Assembly (NCBI RefSeq): GCF_003610355.1
Contig: NZ_RAPY01000001.1
Coordinates: 1,976,500 to 2,040,499, forward strand
Direction of reading: 5' to 3'
DNA length: 64,000 bases
DNA from: Sphingobacterium detergens
GTDB lineage: Bacteria; Bacteroidota; Bacteroidia; Sphingobacteriales; Sphingobacteriaceae
This document shows, piece by piece, positions 8,719 to 17,941 of the stretch (position 1 is the stretch's first letter; the number at the start of each line of letters is the position of its first letter). The notes below the pieces were generated by a model that was given only the letters and a program-made list of their open reading frames with translations, was not told the origin of the DNA and made no database searches. The translations under genes and the position numbers were made by a program.

Positions 8719-9702
8719 ATGGAATACAGAAAATTAGGAAAAACAGATTTAGAACTTTCAGCAATTACCTATGGTGCTTTCGCCATTGGTGGAAATATGT
8801 GGGGTGGTAATGAGAAAAAAGACTCTATTGAATCGGTACGAGCTTCTATTGATCATGGTGTTACTACGCTAGATACAGCTCCTTTCTATGGCTTCGGTTT
8901 AAGTGAGGAAATGATAGGCGAAGCAATAAAGGGTTACGATAGGTCTACAATTCAGTTGTTGACCAAATTTGGTTTGGTATGGGACGGAAGTAATCAGGGT
9001 AAAGGTGAATTTTTCTTTGATGCGGAGGAAGATGGCAAAACTATCCCCGTTTACAAGTATGCCTCCAAAGCTAGTGTGATTAAAGAAGTCGAAGACAGCC
9101 TAAGACGCCTGCAAACGGACTATATAGACCTATTGCAAATCCATTGGCCAGACAATACCACAGCCATTGCTGAAACAATGGAAGCCCTAGATCTGCTTTT
9201 ACAGCAGGGAAAAATTCGTGCAGCGGGTGTAAGCAACTATAGTGTTGAACAAGTTTCGGAAGCTCAGAATTCGATCCAAATCGCTAGCAATCAGGTCGGA
9301 TACAGCATGTTAAACCGGGGGATTGAACAAGATCTTATACCTTATGCACTTCAGCACGATTTAGGTATTATTGTCTATAGCCCTATGGAACGTGGTCTGC
9401 TTACAGGCAAATACTTTAATGAAGGTAAATTGAAAGAAAATGATCACCGCAACGGCTACTTTCAGCAATTTGATCTCAAAAAGGTAAAAACTTTCTTAGA
9501 TACCATTGGTCCGGTGGCAGCTGACAAAGGCATCAGTCTTTCACAACTTGTGTTACGCTGGACCAGTCTGCAGCCGGCAATCACTGTTGTATTGGCAGGT
9601 GCCAGAAATGCTGAACAGGCTATTGCAAATGCAGAAGCCACAGCAATCGATCTCACTGGAGATGAACTATCATTTATCGATACAGCCTTGTCTAAGATTT
9701 AA
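8719..9702 (+). CDS. Aldo/keto reductase
   Basis: The 327-residue protein has the full AKR catalytic tetrad: Asp52 and Tyr57 in TLDTAPFYGFG, Lys83 in LLTKFG, and His142 in LLQIHWPD. The C-terminal cofactor segment (VVLAGARNAEQ) points to NADP(H) binding. Length and lack of a signal peptide fit a cytoplasmic monomeric reductase of the general stress/sugar AKR group (YhdN/IolS-like). It stands alone on the plus strand between minus-strand genes, with its own promoter. The substrate is unknown. Confidence 0.9.
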   Translation: MEYRKLGKTDLELSAITYGAFAIGGNMWGGNEKKDSIESVRASIDHGVTTLDTAPFYGFGLSEEMIGEAIKGYDRSTIQLLTKFGLVWDGSNQGKGEFFFDAEEDGKTIPVYKYASKASVIKEVEDSLRRLQTDYIDLLQIHWPDNTTAIAETMEALDLLLQQGKIRAAGVSNYSVEQVSEAQNSIQIASNQVGYSMLNRGIEQDLIPYALQHDLGIIVYSPMERGLLTGKYFNEGKLKENDHRNGYFQQFDLKKVKTFLDTIGPVAADKGISLSQLVLRWTSLQPAITVVLAGARNAEQAIANAEATAIDLTGDELSFIDTALSKI

Positions 9703-9721
9703 AATTTAGCCATCTAAAAAG

Positions 9722-9769
9722 AACTCTTATGACAGTGCGCCACTCCAGGATTGTTCTGTTATAAGAGTT
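9722..9769 (-). terminator. Hairpin, probable terminator
   Basis: AACTCTTAT at 9722-9730 pairs with ATAAGAGTT at 9761-9769, extended by ACAG/CTGT after one mismatch. Read on the minus strand the stem is followed by CTTTTTAG, a short U-tract, so it most likely ends the minus-strand operon that stops at 9900; it may also slow transcription from the AKR gene. Confidence 0.5.
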
Positions 9770-9899
9770 AAAAATTCAATGTTGTAACTGTCCTTTGGCT
9801 AAATACTGACCACCATTAGGCTTCATTTTTGCCCCACCATAGCATAGGAATCGACACTTAATAAGCATTGAAATCTATCGCTAGCCTACCACCAATCAC

Positions 9900-10883
9900 T
9901 TATTTTATTTCAGCAAAACAATCAATGATTTTCATAAGAATCAGCGCTTCCTCCATTGGAGCCGGGTTTGGCCCTTTACCCTCAAAAAAGGCAACTGTAC
10001 TCGCGATCATTGGATATTGTATATGCTCAGGATGCTCAAATACGAATTCTTTTTCTCCCTGATCAGATCTTAATAAGATGGAATTGCCAAATATCGAAAA
10101 GGTGATTTTTCCCTGGCTACCTACAATTTCACAGCAATCTATGTTATCTTCTGATCGGACATTAAAACACCAGCTCCCGTTAAAGATGATCTGATTCTCA
10201 AACAATATGGTACCAGTTGTTTGATCAGCAACGGCGCTTGCCGCATCCTGAATTTGGCTAAATCCATTATAAGAAATAGGTATACCAAAGAAATACAGCA
10301 TTAGATCCAATTGATGTGGTGCAAGATCAAAAAAATATCCACCACCCGATATCGCTGGGTCTGTACGCCAGTCTGCAGCACCTTTAGTCACCAATTCCGG
10401 TGTCCGGCTCTGCCATAATCGAAGTTGAACGGTTCGGATAGTCCCTATCTGTCCTGCCTTTAGCAATTCTTTTACTTTGAGAAACAAGGGTAATTGTCTT
10501 CGGTAATGCGCAACGACGAGCTTGCCACTTGTTTTTTTAACAGCCTCTAACAGCAATGTGGCTTCATCCGCATTTAATGTAACAGGTTTCTCCACATAAA
10601 CATTCTTTCCGGCTTCTAGCGCCTTCAATGCATAGTCATAATGCGAAGATGGTGGAGTCGCAATATAAATAGCATTCAATGCCGGATTGTCCAACAAGTC
10701 CTCGACCTTCGAATACCAATTGGCAACTTGGTGTCTCCGAGCATAATCGGCTGCTTTTGTAGCGTCTCTACGCATGACAGCAAGTAATTGACTATCTTTA
10801 ACCTTATTGAATGCCGGTCCGCTCTTTTTCTCTGTCACATCACCGCAGCCAATGATCCCCCATCTTACCTTTGTATTTTCCAT
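9900..10883 (-). CDS. Gfo/Idh/MocA-family oxidoreductase, cytoplasmic
   Basis: The 327-residue protein has an N-terminal Rossmann domain starting at VRWGIIGCGDVTEKKSG, with YIATPPSSHYDYALKALEAGKNVYVEKPVTLN giving the strand and the catalytic-lysine motif EKP. The second domain follows (SGGGYFFDLAPHQLDLMLYFFG). No leader is present, unlike the family member at 5284-6567. It is the last gene of a compact minus-strand operon (AKR, YdeI-like, this gene) with gaps of 30 and 40 bases. It should oxidise or reduce a polyol, sugar or related compound with NAD(P); pairing with an AKR suggests linked redox steps, which is inference. Confidence 0.85.
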   Translation of the reverse strand: MENTKVRWGIIGCGDVTEKKSGPAFNKVKDSQLLAVMRRDATKAADYARRHQVANWYSKVEDLLDNPALNAIYIATPPSSHYDYALKALEAGKNVYVEKPVTLNADEATLLLEAVKKTSGKLVVAHYRRQLPLFLKVKELLKAGQIGTIRTVQLRLWQSRTPELVTKGAADWRTDPAISGGGYFFDLAPHQLDLMLYFFGIPISYNGFSQIQDAASAVADQTTGTILFENQIIFNGSWCFNVRSEDNIDCCEIVGSQGKITFSIFGNSILLRSDQGEKEFVFEHPEHIQYPMIASTVAFFEGKGPNPAPMEEALILMKIIDCFAEIK

Positions 10884-10923
10884 TCTATTTTTTATGATCT
10901 AATCTTCCAATAAATCCTTTTTA

Positions 10924-11406
10924 TCAGGGTTTTTCGCGCCCAATAAATCGATTGTTACCAAGCAAAAATCCGATTGCTTTTTCAATATTTTTACGCCGGC
11001 TGTCGTCGGTCTTTAAAAAAGAAATATAACGGATAATCTCTTTTCTTTTTGATGGTGCTAAACGGTCAAAGACAGTTTTGGCTGCTTCATTTTCTGCCAA
11101 TGCCTGCTCAAGTTCGGGGTGCGGAACCAAGCTTCGGTCCGTCGGATCAAAAACAACGGATAATTCCAAGATTTCACCAATCCGTTTAGGTGAATTTGGC
11201 AAGATCTCCGTATTGATATACAATCGCCACGCTCCCTGATAACGCAACAAAGTCTGTTTGTAATCTTTCCCATTTACCGTTCCTTTAATAGGTATATATC
11301 CCTTGTTGACCCCAGCTTCTTCAAAGAGTAGATGCAATACATCATCGGGAACAAAAACAAAGGGATTGATTCCTATTAGTTCTAGTTTGGCTTTAAAGAC
11401 CGACAT
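10924..11406 (-). CDS. YdeI/OmpD-associated-like protein (DUF1905 type)
   Basis: The 160-residue protein has two parts. The first 85 residues (FKAKLELIGINPFVFVPDDVL, KGTVNGKDYKQTLLRYQG) resemble the DUF1905 beta-barrel. The C-terminal 60 residues (LAPSKRKEIIRYISFLKTDDSRRKNIEKAI) match the YdeI/OmdA segment, sometimes annotated as bacteriocin-protection. The molecular function is not established. It is the middle gene of the operon with the AKR and Gfo/Idh genes, and the context does not explain its presence. Confidence 0.75.
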   Translation of the reverse strand: MSVFKAKLELIGINPFVFVPDDVLHLLFEEAGVNKGYIPIKGTVNGKDYKQTLLRYQGAWRLYINTEILPNSPKRIGEILELSVVFDPTDRSLVPHPELEQALAENEAAKTVFDRLAPSKRKEIIRYISFLKTDDSRRKNIEKAIGFLLGNNRFIGREKP

Positions 11407-11436
11407 AGGCGTTGAAATTTACCATCCAGCAAAAAA

Positions 11437-12426
11437 TTAAGTTGTAGCAAGAATATGTGAGATCTGATCGAGTTCCACAGTACTAAAGCTCAAATTGTCG
11501 AGCGATTTTAACGAATCAGTCAACTGTTCACTGTTTCGTGCTCCGACCAAAACCGAAGTCAGGCGTTCGTCTTTCAATAACCATGCAATTGCCATTTGAG
11601 CCAGCGATTGTCCGCGCTGCAATGCAATTTCGTTCAAAGCAGACAATTTTGTTATCAATTCGGGTGTAATTGCAGTACTCTTTAAAAAATGTTCTTTTGA
11701 GGCCCGAGACTCGGTTGGAATATTACCTTTTAAATATTTATTGGTCAGTAATCCCTGTGCCAAGGGAGAGAAAGCAATCATACCCACCCCCTCTTCATTC
11801 AACACGTCCAACAGCCCATCCTCTGGGTTACGCACCAACATCGAGTACTTCGGTTGATGGATCAGACAAGGGCATCTAAGATCCTGTAATATAGCAATTG
11901 CCTTCTTTGCTAAATCCGCAGGGTAGTTTGATAAACCGACATAGAGGGCTTTCCCCTGTCGTACAATATCACTCAATGCGCCCATCGTTTCTTCTAGTGG
12001 TGTCTGTGGGTCAGGTCTATGATGATAGAAAATATCAATATAGTCAAGTTTTAGACGTTTTAAGCTCTGATGAAGGCTGGCCATCAAATATTTACGGCTT
12101 CCCCAATCGCCATACGGTCCATCCCACATGGTGTATCCCGCTTTGGTCGACAGCAAAAGTTCGTCCCGATGTCCAACAAAATCTGAGCTCAGTATAGCGC
12201 CAAAATTTTGCTCCGCGCTACCGGGAGGTGGGCCATAATTATTGGCGAGGTCAAAATGTGTGATACCATTGTCAAAAGCCGTACGTAGGGTCTGCCTAAA
12301 CACTTCTTTCTGATCAATATCACCAAAATTTTGCCACAGACCAAGGGAAATTGCTGGAAGCTGGATCCCACTTTTCCCACATCGCCTGTAAGGCATTATC
12401 GTATATCGGTTTGGATTGAATGTCAC
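11437..12426 (-). CDS. Aldo/keto reductase, YghZ (GprA)-like
   Basis: The 329-residue protein resembles E. coli YghZ, which reduces L-glyceraldehyde 3-phosphate and related aldehydes. The AKR tetrad is visible: Asp59 and Tyr64 (HFDLANNYGPP), Lys95 (LSTKAGY), His136 (DIFYHHRPD). I chose the GTG at 12426 over the ATG at 12396 because the ten extra residues (NPNRYTI before MPYRRCGKSG) match the corresponding N-terminus of YghZ as I know it, so they are probably translated. It is the first gene of the three-gene operon ending at 9900. Confidence 0.85.
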   Translation of the reverse strand: MTFNPNRYTIMPYRRCGKSGIQLPAISLGLWQNFGDIDQKEVFRQTLRTAFDNGITHFDLANNYGPPPGSAEQNFGAILSSDFVGHRDELLLSTKAGYTMWDGPYGDWGSRKYLMASLHQSLKRLKLDYIDIFYHHRPDPQTPLEETMGALSDIVRQGKALYVGLSNYPADLAKKAIAILQDLRCPCLIHQPKYSMLVRNPEDGLLDVLNEEGVGMIAFSPLAQGLLTNKYLKGNIPTESRASKEHFLKSTAITPELITKLSALNEIALQRGQSLAQMAIAWLLKDERLTSVLVGARNSEQLTDSLKSLDNLSFSTVELDQISHILATT

Positions 12427-12584
12427 GTTATCAAGTTTATGTATGCAAAATACAAAACTATTTTGAAGAGTCTATGCAAGTGCAACAGTCAATCTAATCG
12501 AAATATTTCGATACGCAACAATTTGAATTAAAATTTATACCAGTCCACTCAACAGATACCATACTAGTATCACAAATATTTTTA

Positions 12585-12592
12585 TATTTTTG
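12585..12592 (+). promoter_or_regulatory. Possible -7 element (TATTTTTG) for the two-component operon
   Basis: TATTTTTG fits TAnnTTTG and lies 40 bases before the ATG of the histidine kinase. The surrounding sequence is very AT-rich and there is no clear -33 element, so this is only suggestive. Confidence 0.35.
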
Positions 12593-12631
12593 ACTATAGT
12601 CCAATAATAGCACAACTTTAAGAACGTCCCC

Positions 12632-13672
12632 ATGATCAGTAGATTCTTTAGAAAATTCTATTTACATATTGCGATATGGATCATTCTGCTCTTACTGCCT
12701 TTTATTACTTATCTCTATCAACCTGATAAAATCGCAGATTTTAAAATCTATTCGGCACTATCCCATCTGGCTAATATCATCTTTCTGGCAGGCAATTTTT
12801 ATCTGCATTGTTACGTTGTCGCACCACGGTATTTCTTTGGCCGTCGAAAGATTTTTGTCCTCTTCATCGCGTTGGGGTTTGTCGCCTATGTCCTGCTCAA
12901 TTATGCGATCGTCTATTTCAATCCCAATGGAGAATTAGCTCATTTTAAAAAGGAGAATATACTATTTGTACGACTCGTTGTAGGCCCAGGGATTATCTAC
13001 TCACTCTGCATGATCACTTCATCCATGATCTTTCTTTATAATGAACAGGCCAGACAAAAGGAACTTAATAAGCAAATTGCATTAGAAAAGACAACTGCCG
13101 AACTAACTATTTTGAAACTTCAGATCAGTCCACATTTTTTATTTAATACGCTCAACAATATCCGTTGGCTGATCCGCAAACAGTCACCCGACTCCGAGGG
13201 GACAATAGTCAAGCTCTCCGAAATGCTGCGCTACATCCTTTATGAAGTGGATGGGCCAAAGGTTGAACTTTTCAAAGAAATTGATCATATGCACAATTTC
13301 ATTGCTTTACAGACATTAAGGCTTCCCATTGCGGGTGAAGTTGATCTAAAAATAGAAAGCAGCCTCAAGAATAGAATGATCCCACCACTATTATTTATTC
13401 ATTTTGTAGAAAATGCTTTCAAATACGGAGTAGACAGTAAAAATAGCCCTTACATACAGTTTCAATTCGTAGATATTCCGGGTGGGCTTATTTTTAAATC
13501 AGTCAATAAAATATTACAATATACCGAGCACCGGCCAAATGAAGGGATCGGATTGACAAATGTGAAACGACGATTACAGTTGCTTTATCCCAACCGCCAT
13601 GACCTCAAGATCGAAAGGACAGCAGACGACTATTTTGAAGTTGCACTCAGATTAATGACAGATGAAGATTAA
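12632..13672 (+). CDS. Sensor histidine kinase, LytS/YpdA type (His_kinase PF06580)
   Basis: The 346-residue protein has four predicted membrane segments in residues 10-135, then a short coiled linker and the phospho-acceptor region LQISPHFLFNTLNNIRWLI with His168. An ATP-binding part follows with the N-box HFVENAFKYG and the G-box GIGLTNVKRRL. This is the layout of the Bacteroidota LytS-like kinases without a separate periplasmic sensor. Its stop overlaps the response regulator start by 11 bases, so the two are translationally coupled and form a pair. The signal sensed is unknown. Confidence 0.92.
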   Translation: MISRFFRKFYLHIAIWIILLLLPFITYLYQPDKIADFKIYSALSHLANIIFLAGNFYLHCYVVAPRYFFGRRKIFVLFIALGFVAYVLLNYAIVYFNPNGELAHFKKENILFVRLVVGPGIIYSLCMITSSMIFLYNEQARQKELNKQIALEKTTAELTILKLQISPHFLFNTLNNIRWLIRKQSPDSEGTIVKLSEMLRYILYEVDGPKVELFKEIDHMHNFIALQTLRLPIAGEVDLKIESSLKNRMIPPLLFIHFVENAFKYGVDSKNSPYIQFQFVDIPGGLIFKSVNKILQYTEHRPNEGIGLTNVKRRLQLLYPNRHDLKIERTADDYFEVALRLMTDED

Positions 13673-14387
13673 ATGTATACTCATTGACGACGAACCATTC
13701 GCGCTTAATTTGCTGGAGGACGATCTGTTGAGTTTTGACCAAATTGAAATTCTACAGAAATTTCATGCCCCTGTAGACGTTGTTGACTACCTGAAAAACC
13801 ATTCGGTCGATCTCATTTTTCTGGACATCCAGATGCCTGAACAACTAGGAACACAATTTGTCAGGGACCTCGAAGATCCACCGTTAATCATATTCACAAC
13901 AGCCTATCATCAATATGCTGTTGAGGGATTTGAACTAAATGCGGTAGATTATCTTTTGAAGCCTATTTCAAAAGAACGGCTCACGGCTGCGATTCGAAAA
14001 GTAGCAGATATTATGACACTACGCAACAAACAGGTTGTTGAAAAAGACCATATTGTCGTGCATGTGGAATATAAAAAAACCAAGATCTTTCTCCAGGAAA
14101 TCAGTTATATCGAAGGTTTAAAAGATTATGTAAAAATCTATTTGGTTGACCGGCCGGTTCCACTGCTAACCCGGAGCAATTTACGTGGTATGGAAAAATT
14201 GTTACCAACAGGCAACTTCCTCCGAATACACAATTCCTTTATCGTCAACAAAAATAGGATCAAACATTGCACAGTTGCAAAACTTGCATTACCTGAAGTG
14301 GAACTGCCGATTGGCAAAAAATATGTCAAAAATATGGAGCAGTTTCAGACAAAAGGGCCAGCGAGCAAAGATAACAGCATTCGATAA
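13662..14387 (+). CDS. LytTR-family response regulator
   Basis: The 241-residue protein has an N-terminal receiver domain (ILIDDEPFA with the acidic pair at residues 9-10, phosphorylation site Asp55 in LIFLDIQMPE, and the conserved lysine in LLKPISKE) and a C-terminal LytTR DNA-binding domain (about 140-235: EISYIEGLKDYVKIYL and FLRIHNSFIVNKNRI). It is the partner of the overlapping LytS kinase. Such regulators in Bacteroidota often sit directly upstream of an outer-membrane gene they control; the beta-barrel gene 125 bases downstream is the obvious candidate target. Confidence 0.93.
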   Translation: MKIKCILIDDEPFALNLLEDDLLSFDQIEILQKFHAPVDVVDYLKNHSVDLIFLDIQMPEQLGTQFVRDLEDPPLIIFTTAYHQYAVEGFELNAVDYLLKPISKERLTAAIRKVADIMTLRNKQVVEKDHIVVHVEYKKTKIFLQEISYIEGLKDYVKIYLVDRPVPLLTRSNLRGMEKLLPTGNFLRIHNSFIVNKNRIKHCTVAKLALPEVELPIGKKYVKNMEQFQTKGPASKDNSIR

Positions 14388-14512
14388 CGGCCATTCGTCT
14401 ACACATTAGGCCCGTCGCTCTACAGATGATTGTGTAGAATAAAAATCATTTACAAATTTGCTTGGGGTCAATTTGTCCAACACCGGCTATTGATCCGTAT
14501 AGCAAAGAAAAA

Positions 14513-17038
14513 ATGAAAAAAATTATAGCAGCACTCTTATTGGCAACCGCTGTTGCCTCATTACATGCCCAAACAGCTCCCAGTGGCCGTCCCAGCAATT
14601 TCGCTGTCGCTGAAGGCAAACTTTCCGGTCAACTGATAGACCTTCAGGGCAAACCAATCGCACAGGCTTCTGTCAATCTACTGCGGGTGATCCATGATCA
14701 ATCTACAGGCAAAGAGCGAGAAATCTTATTCAAAAGCACGAGTTCGCTTGAAAATGGAAAATTTAGTTTTACGGCACTATCCACCAAAGACAAATGGAAG
14801 TTAAAAATAAGCTCAGTAGGTTACACTGCTAAAGATATTGCGATCGAGTATGGATCTGATAGCAAAGTTTTAGATAAAGATCTTGGTGCTATCACATTGG
14901 AAAATGATAATCGAAAGCTAGACGAGGTAACAGTCACTGGTCGTAAAGCTTTACTTGAAATGGATATCGACAAAAAAGTATACAATGTAGAAAAGAATAT
15001 TGTAGCAGCGGGTGGTACTGCCATCGATGTTATGCGCAATATGCCTTCTGTGCAAGTTGATATTGATGGGAATGTCAAGCTCCGGAATGCTGCACCAACT
15101 ATTTTTGTAGATGGCAAACCGACAACACTAACGCCAGACCAAATACCTGCTGACGTGATCGAAAAGATTGAAATCATCACCAACCCTTCTGCTAAATACG
15201 ATGCTTCGGGGAGTATGGCCGGAATTTTAAATATTATTCTGAAAAAGAATAAAAAAACAGGTTACAATGGTATGGTTACCCTTGGAGCTGATCGCTTTGG
15301 CGGAACCAATTTTATGGGAAGTCTCAATTTGCGTCAAAACAAATTCAATATATCCCTTACGGGAATGAATATGCGTATGCGGACGAATACCGAAGGTGAT
15401 AGCTATCGGGAAAGCACAATTGATGGCGTCAAATCTACGGTTAACCAGGATATCGAAGGTAAAACCAAGGGAATGATCAGCTTTGGAAGACTCGGGTTAG
15501 ACTATGACCTTAGTCCGCGCACTACCGTATCTGTTGCTGGAATCTTTGTCGAAGGTAAATTTCGCCCCAATGAAAACACGATGATAACGACGGAAACGCA
15601 AGGCAATAGCAATAGAATCTCAGAGTCCGAACGTAGTTTCAAACCTAGGGGTTTACAGGCAGGCCTTGTTCAGAAATTCAAAACCGAAGGTGAAGAATTG
15701 ACCGCCGACTTCAATTATTTCGGTGGAACAAACAAATCTAATGGCACTTACACCACCAATTATTTAGATAACAGTGGAATCATTGGTTCACAGATCCAAA
15801 AGAACGTTGGATCTGGCGACAATAAATTTATGACTGTACAGGCAGATTATGTTAAACCATTCAAAAATGGGATGAAACTTGAAACAGGAGTTCGCGCGCA
15901 AATCAACAAGCTCAAAAACCTGAATAGCAACAGCCTTAAAGCCCGCAATGAAGATGAGTATAAAGATATCAGTGCTGCCTCAGCCAATTACGACAATAAG
16001 AATACAGTCTATGCGGCTTATGCTTCACTTGGTGGCAACCTTAAAGATTGGGTATCTTATAAAGTCGGTTTACGTGTCGAGAATTCCACCTATGACGGTG
16101 AACTAATCAATACAAACCAAAAATTCCACAATAAATACCCGCTTAGTCTCTTCCCCTCCCTATTCCTGAGTAAGAAACTGACGGAGAAAGATCAGCTACA
16201 GATGAGTGTCACGCGTCGTGTCAATCGTCCTAACTTCTTTCAGTTAATTCCATTTGTTGATTATACTGATAGCTTAAATATTACACGTGGTAATCCGGAC
16301 CTCGTCCCGGAGTTTACAACGTCAGGCGAATTGTCTTATAGCCGAACACATGGTAAAGGGACCTTCCTGGCTTCATTTTATTACAAATATACCACGAACC
16401 TGATCACCCGATACCTGACACAGGAGCTCAATCCCATTACGGACAAAATGGATTTCATCAACACCTATATTAATGCGAATTCCAGCAAAAACTATGGTGC
16501 AGAGTTCACCTACACCAATAATTTAAAAACATGGTGGGATCTGACAGCAGACCTCAATTTCTACAATTCAAAAATTGAAATCGATGACAAGACTCCATCG
16601 GAAGGTATGTGGACCGTATTTGGAAAATTGAATAATACGTTCAATTTGAAAAAGAATTGGAACCTTCAGCTCGCATTTGAATATCAAGGAAAAACAAATA
16701 TGCCGGTCACACAAAATCAAACCTTTGGCCCACCGATGAATCAGGCTCAAAGTTCCTCTCAGGGGTACATTAAGCCTTTTTATGGGATCGATTTTGCCAT
16801 CAAGAAGAGTTTCTTGAAAAATCAGGCTGCTTCCGTGACATTGGCGGTAAACGATATCTTTAGAACCCGCGGAAATACCATAATCTCTTCGGGTGATGGT
16901 TTCTACCAAGAGTATTATCGTCTCTCCAATCCGCAGCTTGTCAAATTGAACCTATCTTATCGTTTTGGCAAAATGGACATGAACATGTTCAAGAAAAACA
17001 AAAACCAAAATTCCATGGAAGGCATGCAGATGCAATAG
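14513..17038 (+). CDS. Outer-membrane beta-barrel protein, TonB-dependent receptor-like (OMP_b-brl_3 type)
   Basis: I start at the ATG at 14513 (841 residues), where a signal peptide begins (MKKIIAALLLATAVASLHAQ); a TTG 51 bases upstream adds only a non-signal-like stretch. A carboxypeptidase-regulatory-like domain covers about residues 35-130 (KLSGQLIDLQGKPIAQASV), then a plug-like domain (RKALLEMDIDKKVYNVEKNI through PSAKYDASGSMAGILNIILK), then a barrel of the PF14905 type. It probably sits in the outer membrane; the ligand is unknown. The C-terminus is methionine-rich (MDMNMF, then MEGMQMQ). It lies directly behind the LytS/LytTR pair and ends at a strong hairpin. Confidence 0.85.
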   Translation: MKKIIAALLLATAVASLHAQTAPSGRPSNFAVAEGKLSGQLIDLQGKPIAQASVNLLRVIHDQSTGKEREILFKSTSSLENGKFSFTALSTKDKWKLKISSVGYTAKDIAIEYGSDSKVLDKDLGAITLENDNRKLDEVTVTGRKALLEMDIDKKVYNVEKNIVAAGGTAIDVMRNMPSVQVDIDGNVKLRNAAPTIFVDGKPTTLTPDQIPADVIEKIEIITNPSAKYDASGSMAGILNIILKKNKKTGYNGMVTLGADRFGGTNFMGSLNLRQNKFNISLTGMNMRMRTNTEGDSYRESTIDGVKSTVNQDIEGKTKGMISFGRLGLDYDLSPRTTVSVAGIFVEGKFRPNENTMITTETQGNSNRISESERSFKPRGLQAGLVQKFKTEGEELTADFNYFGGTNKSNGTYTTNYLDNSGIIGSQIQKNVGSGDNKFMTVQADYVKPFKNGMKLETGVRAQINKLKNLNSNSLKARNEDEYKDISAASANYDNKNTVYAAYASLGGNLKDWVSYKVGLRVENSTYDGELINTNQKFHNKYPLSLFPSLFLSKKLTEKDQLQMSVTRRVNRPNFFQLIPFVDYTDSLNITRGNPDLVPEFTTSGELSYSRTHGKGTFLASFYYKYTTNLITRYLTQELNPITDKMDFINTYINANSSKNYGAEFTYTNNLKTWWDLTADLNFYNSKIEIDDKTPSEGMWTVFGKLNNTFNLKKNWNLQLAFEYQGKTNMPVTQNQTFGPPMNQAQSSSQGYIKPFYGIDFAIKKSFLKNQAASVTLAVNDIFRTRGNTIISSGDGFYQEYYRLSNPQLVKLNLSYRFGKMDMNMFKKNKNQNSMEGMQMQ

Positions 17039-17066
17039 ACACTTGCATTTAGCTTGACATATTAAA

Positions 17067-17100
17067 GCAAAAAGAGACCGATTGAATGGTCTCTTTCTGC
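17067..17100. terminator. Strong terminator hairpin
   Basis: AAAGAGACC at 17071-17079 pairs with GGTCTCTTT at 17088-17096 around an 8-base loop; GCA/TGC outside extends the stem after one mismatch. It lies 28 bases after the beta-barrel gene and between converging genes, so it may serve both strands. Confidence 0.75.
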
Positions 17101-17129
17101 TTTATTCATTTTATCTTATCTTCATTTCA

Positions 17130-17840
17130 TTAAACCAGCTGACTTGGGATATTGTATTTTTCTATAATGGGTACAATTTCCAGTAGATCATCAATCACGT
17201 AATCCGGATTAGCTGATTTTAGCTGGTCAGCATGATGGGCTCCTGTCGTAATGCCAATACTTAAAGCACAACCAGCATTCTGACCTTCCTTTATATCAAT
17301 AATTGAGTCCCCTATTTTCACTACGCCTTTGGGATCTGTTATTGCAAAATTTGCTCTTGCAAGATCGATCATATCCGGGTATGGTCTATTTTTAGGCACA
17401 TCGGATGCCGTAATCAATGCATCAATATCTTGACCTACAACCCAATTAAGCTTTTTCAAAAGGGATTCCGCTGTTTTGCGATCATATCCCGTATTTAATA
17501 CCCGAAGTATATTCATATCTTTCAAAATCGCAAAAAGTTCATTGGCATTTGAATTCGGATAAATGTCTGCTGCTTCATAGGCATTTTCAAGTGCTTGCAA
17601 AAATGATTGGAACATCTGCTCAGCCAATTGATCGTCAACTATATTGAGGCAATTTTTTAGTACAGTCTTAATGGCCTGCAACTTTTCTTTGCCAGCTCCG
17701 TGCTCCAACACTTCTGTCAATGTCAGTTGATAACCACCAATGTGATTTATCACCTGTTGAAGTGTCTTATAAACTATATTATCCTCATTTACAGTAGTAC
17801 CTGCCATATCAAATACTACCATCTTGATCGCTTCTCTCAT
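17130..17840 (-). CDS. Phosphonatase-like HAD-superfamily hydrolase
   Basis: The 236-residue protein has HAD motif I as VVFDMAGTTVNE, with the Asp nucleophile at residue 10 and the second Asp replaced by alanine as in phosphonoacetaldehyde hydrolase (DxAGTT). GAGKEKLQAIK in the cap region provides lysines where phosphonatase-like proteins carry their Schiff-base lysine. Motif II is LNTGYDR, motif III KNRPYPD, motif IV KIGDSIIDIKEG. It fits the phosphonatase-like subfamily related to PhnX. No other phosphonate genes are nearby, so the natural substrate is open. It probably has its own promoter. Confidence 0.75.
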   Translation of the reverse strand: MREAIKMVVFDMAGTTVNEDNIVYKTLQQVINHIGGYQLTLTEVLEHGAGKEKLQAIKTVLKNCLNIVDDQLAEQMFQSFLQALENAYEAADIYPNSNANELFAILKDMNILRVLNTGYDRKTAESLLKKLNWVVGQDIDALITASDVPKNRPYPDMIDLARANFAITDPKGVVKIGDSIIDIKEGQNAGCALSIGITTGAHHADQLKSANPDYVIDDLLEIVPIIEKYNIPSQLV

Positions 17841-17862
17841 CTATTCACTATTAAATGTTTAG

Positions 17863-17870
17863 CAAAAATA
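17863..17870 (-). promoter_or_regulatory. Possible -7 element (TATTTTTG, minus strand)
   Basis: On the minus strand TATTTTTG fits TAnnTTTG and lies 22 bases before the ATG of the HAD hydrolase. The region is AT-rich, so chance is possible. Confidence 0.3.
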
Positions 17871-17941
17871 AAATATTGTTAAATAAAACTAAACTTTTCA
17901 ATATTAACTTATTGCTATCTTTAAGTTAAGAGGAGCGTAAA

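Noticed and set aside
14399..14437. CTACACA/TGTGTAG inverted repeat between the response regulator and the barrel gene
   Set aside because: The stem is only 7 bp with a 25-base loop and no U-tract, so it was not called a terminator or operator.
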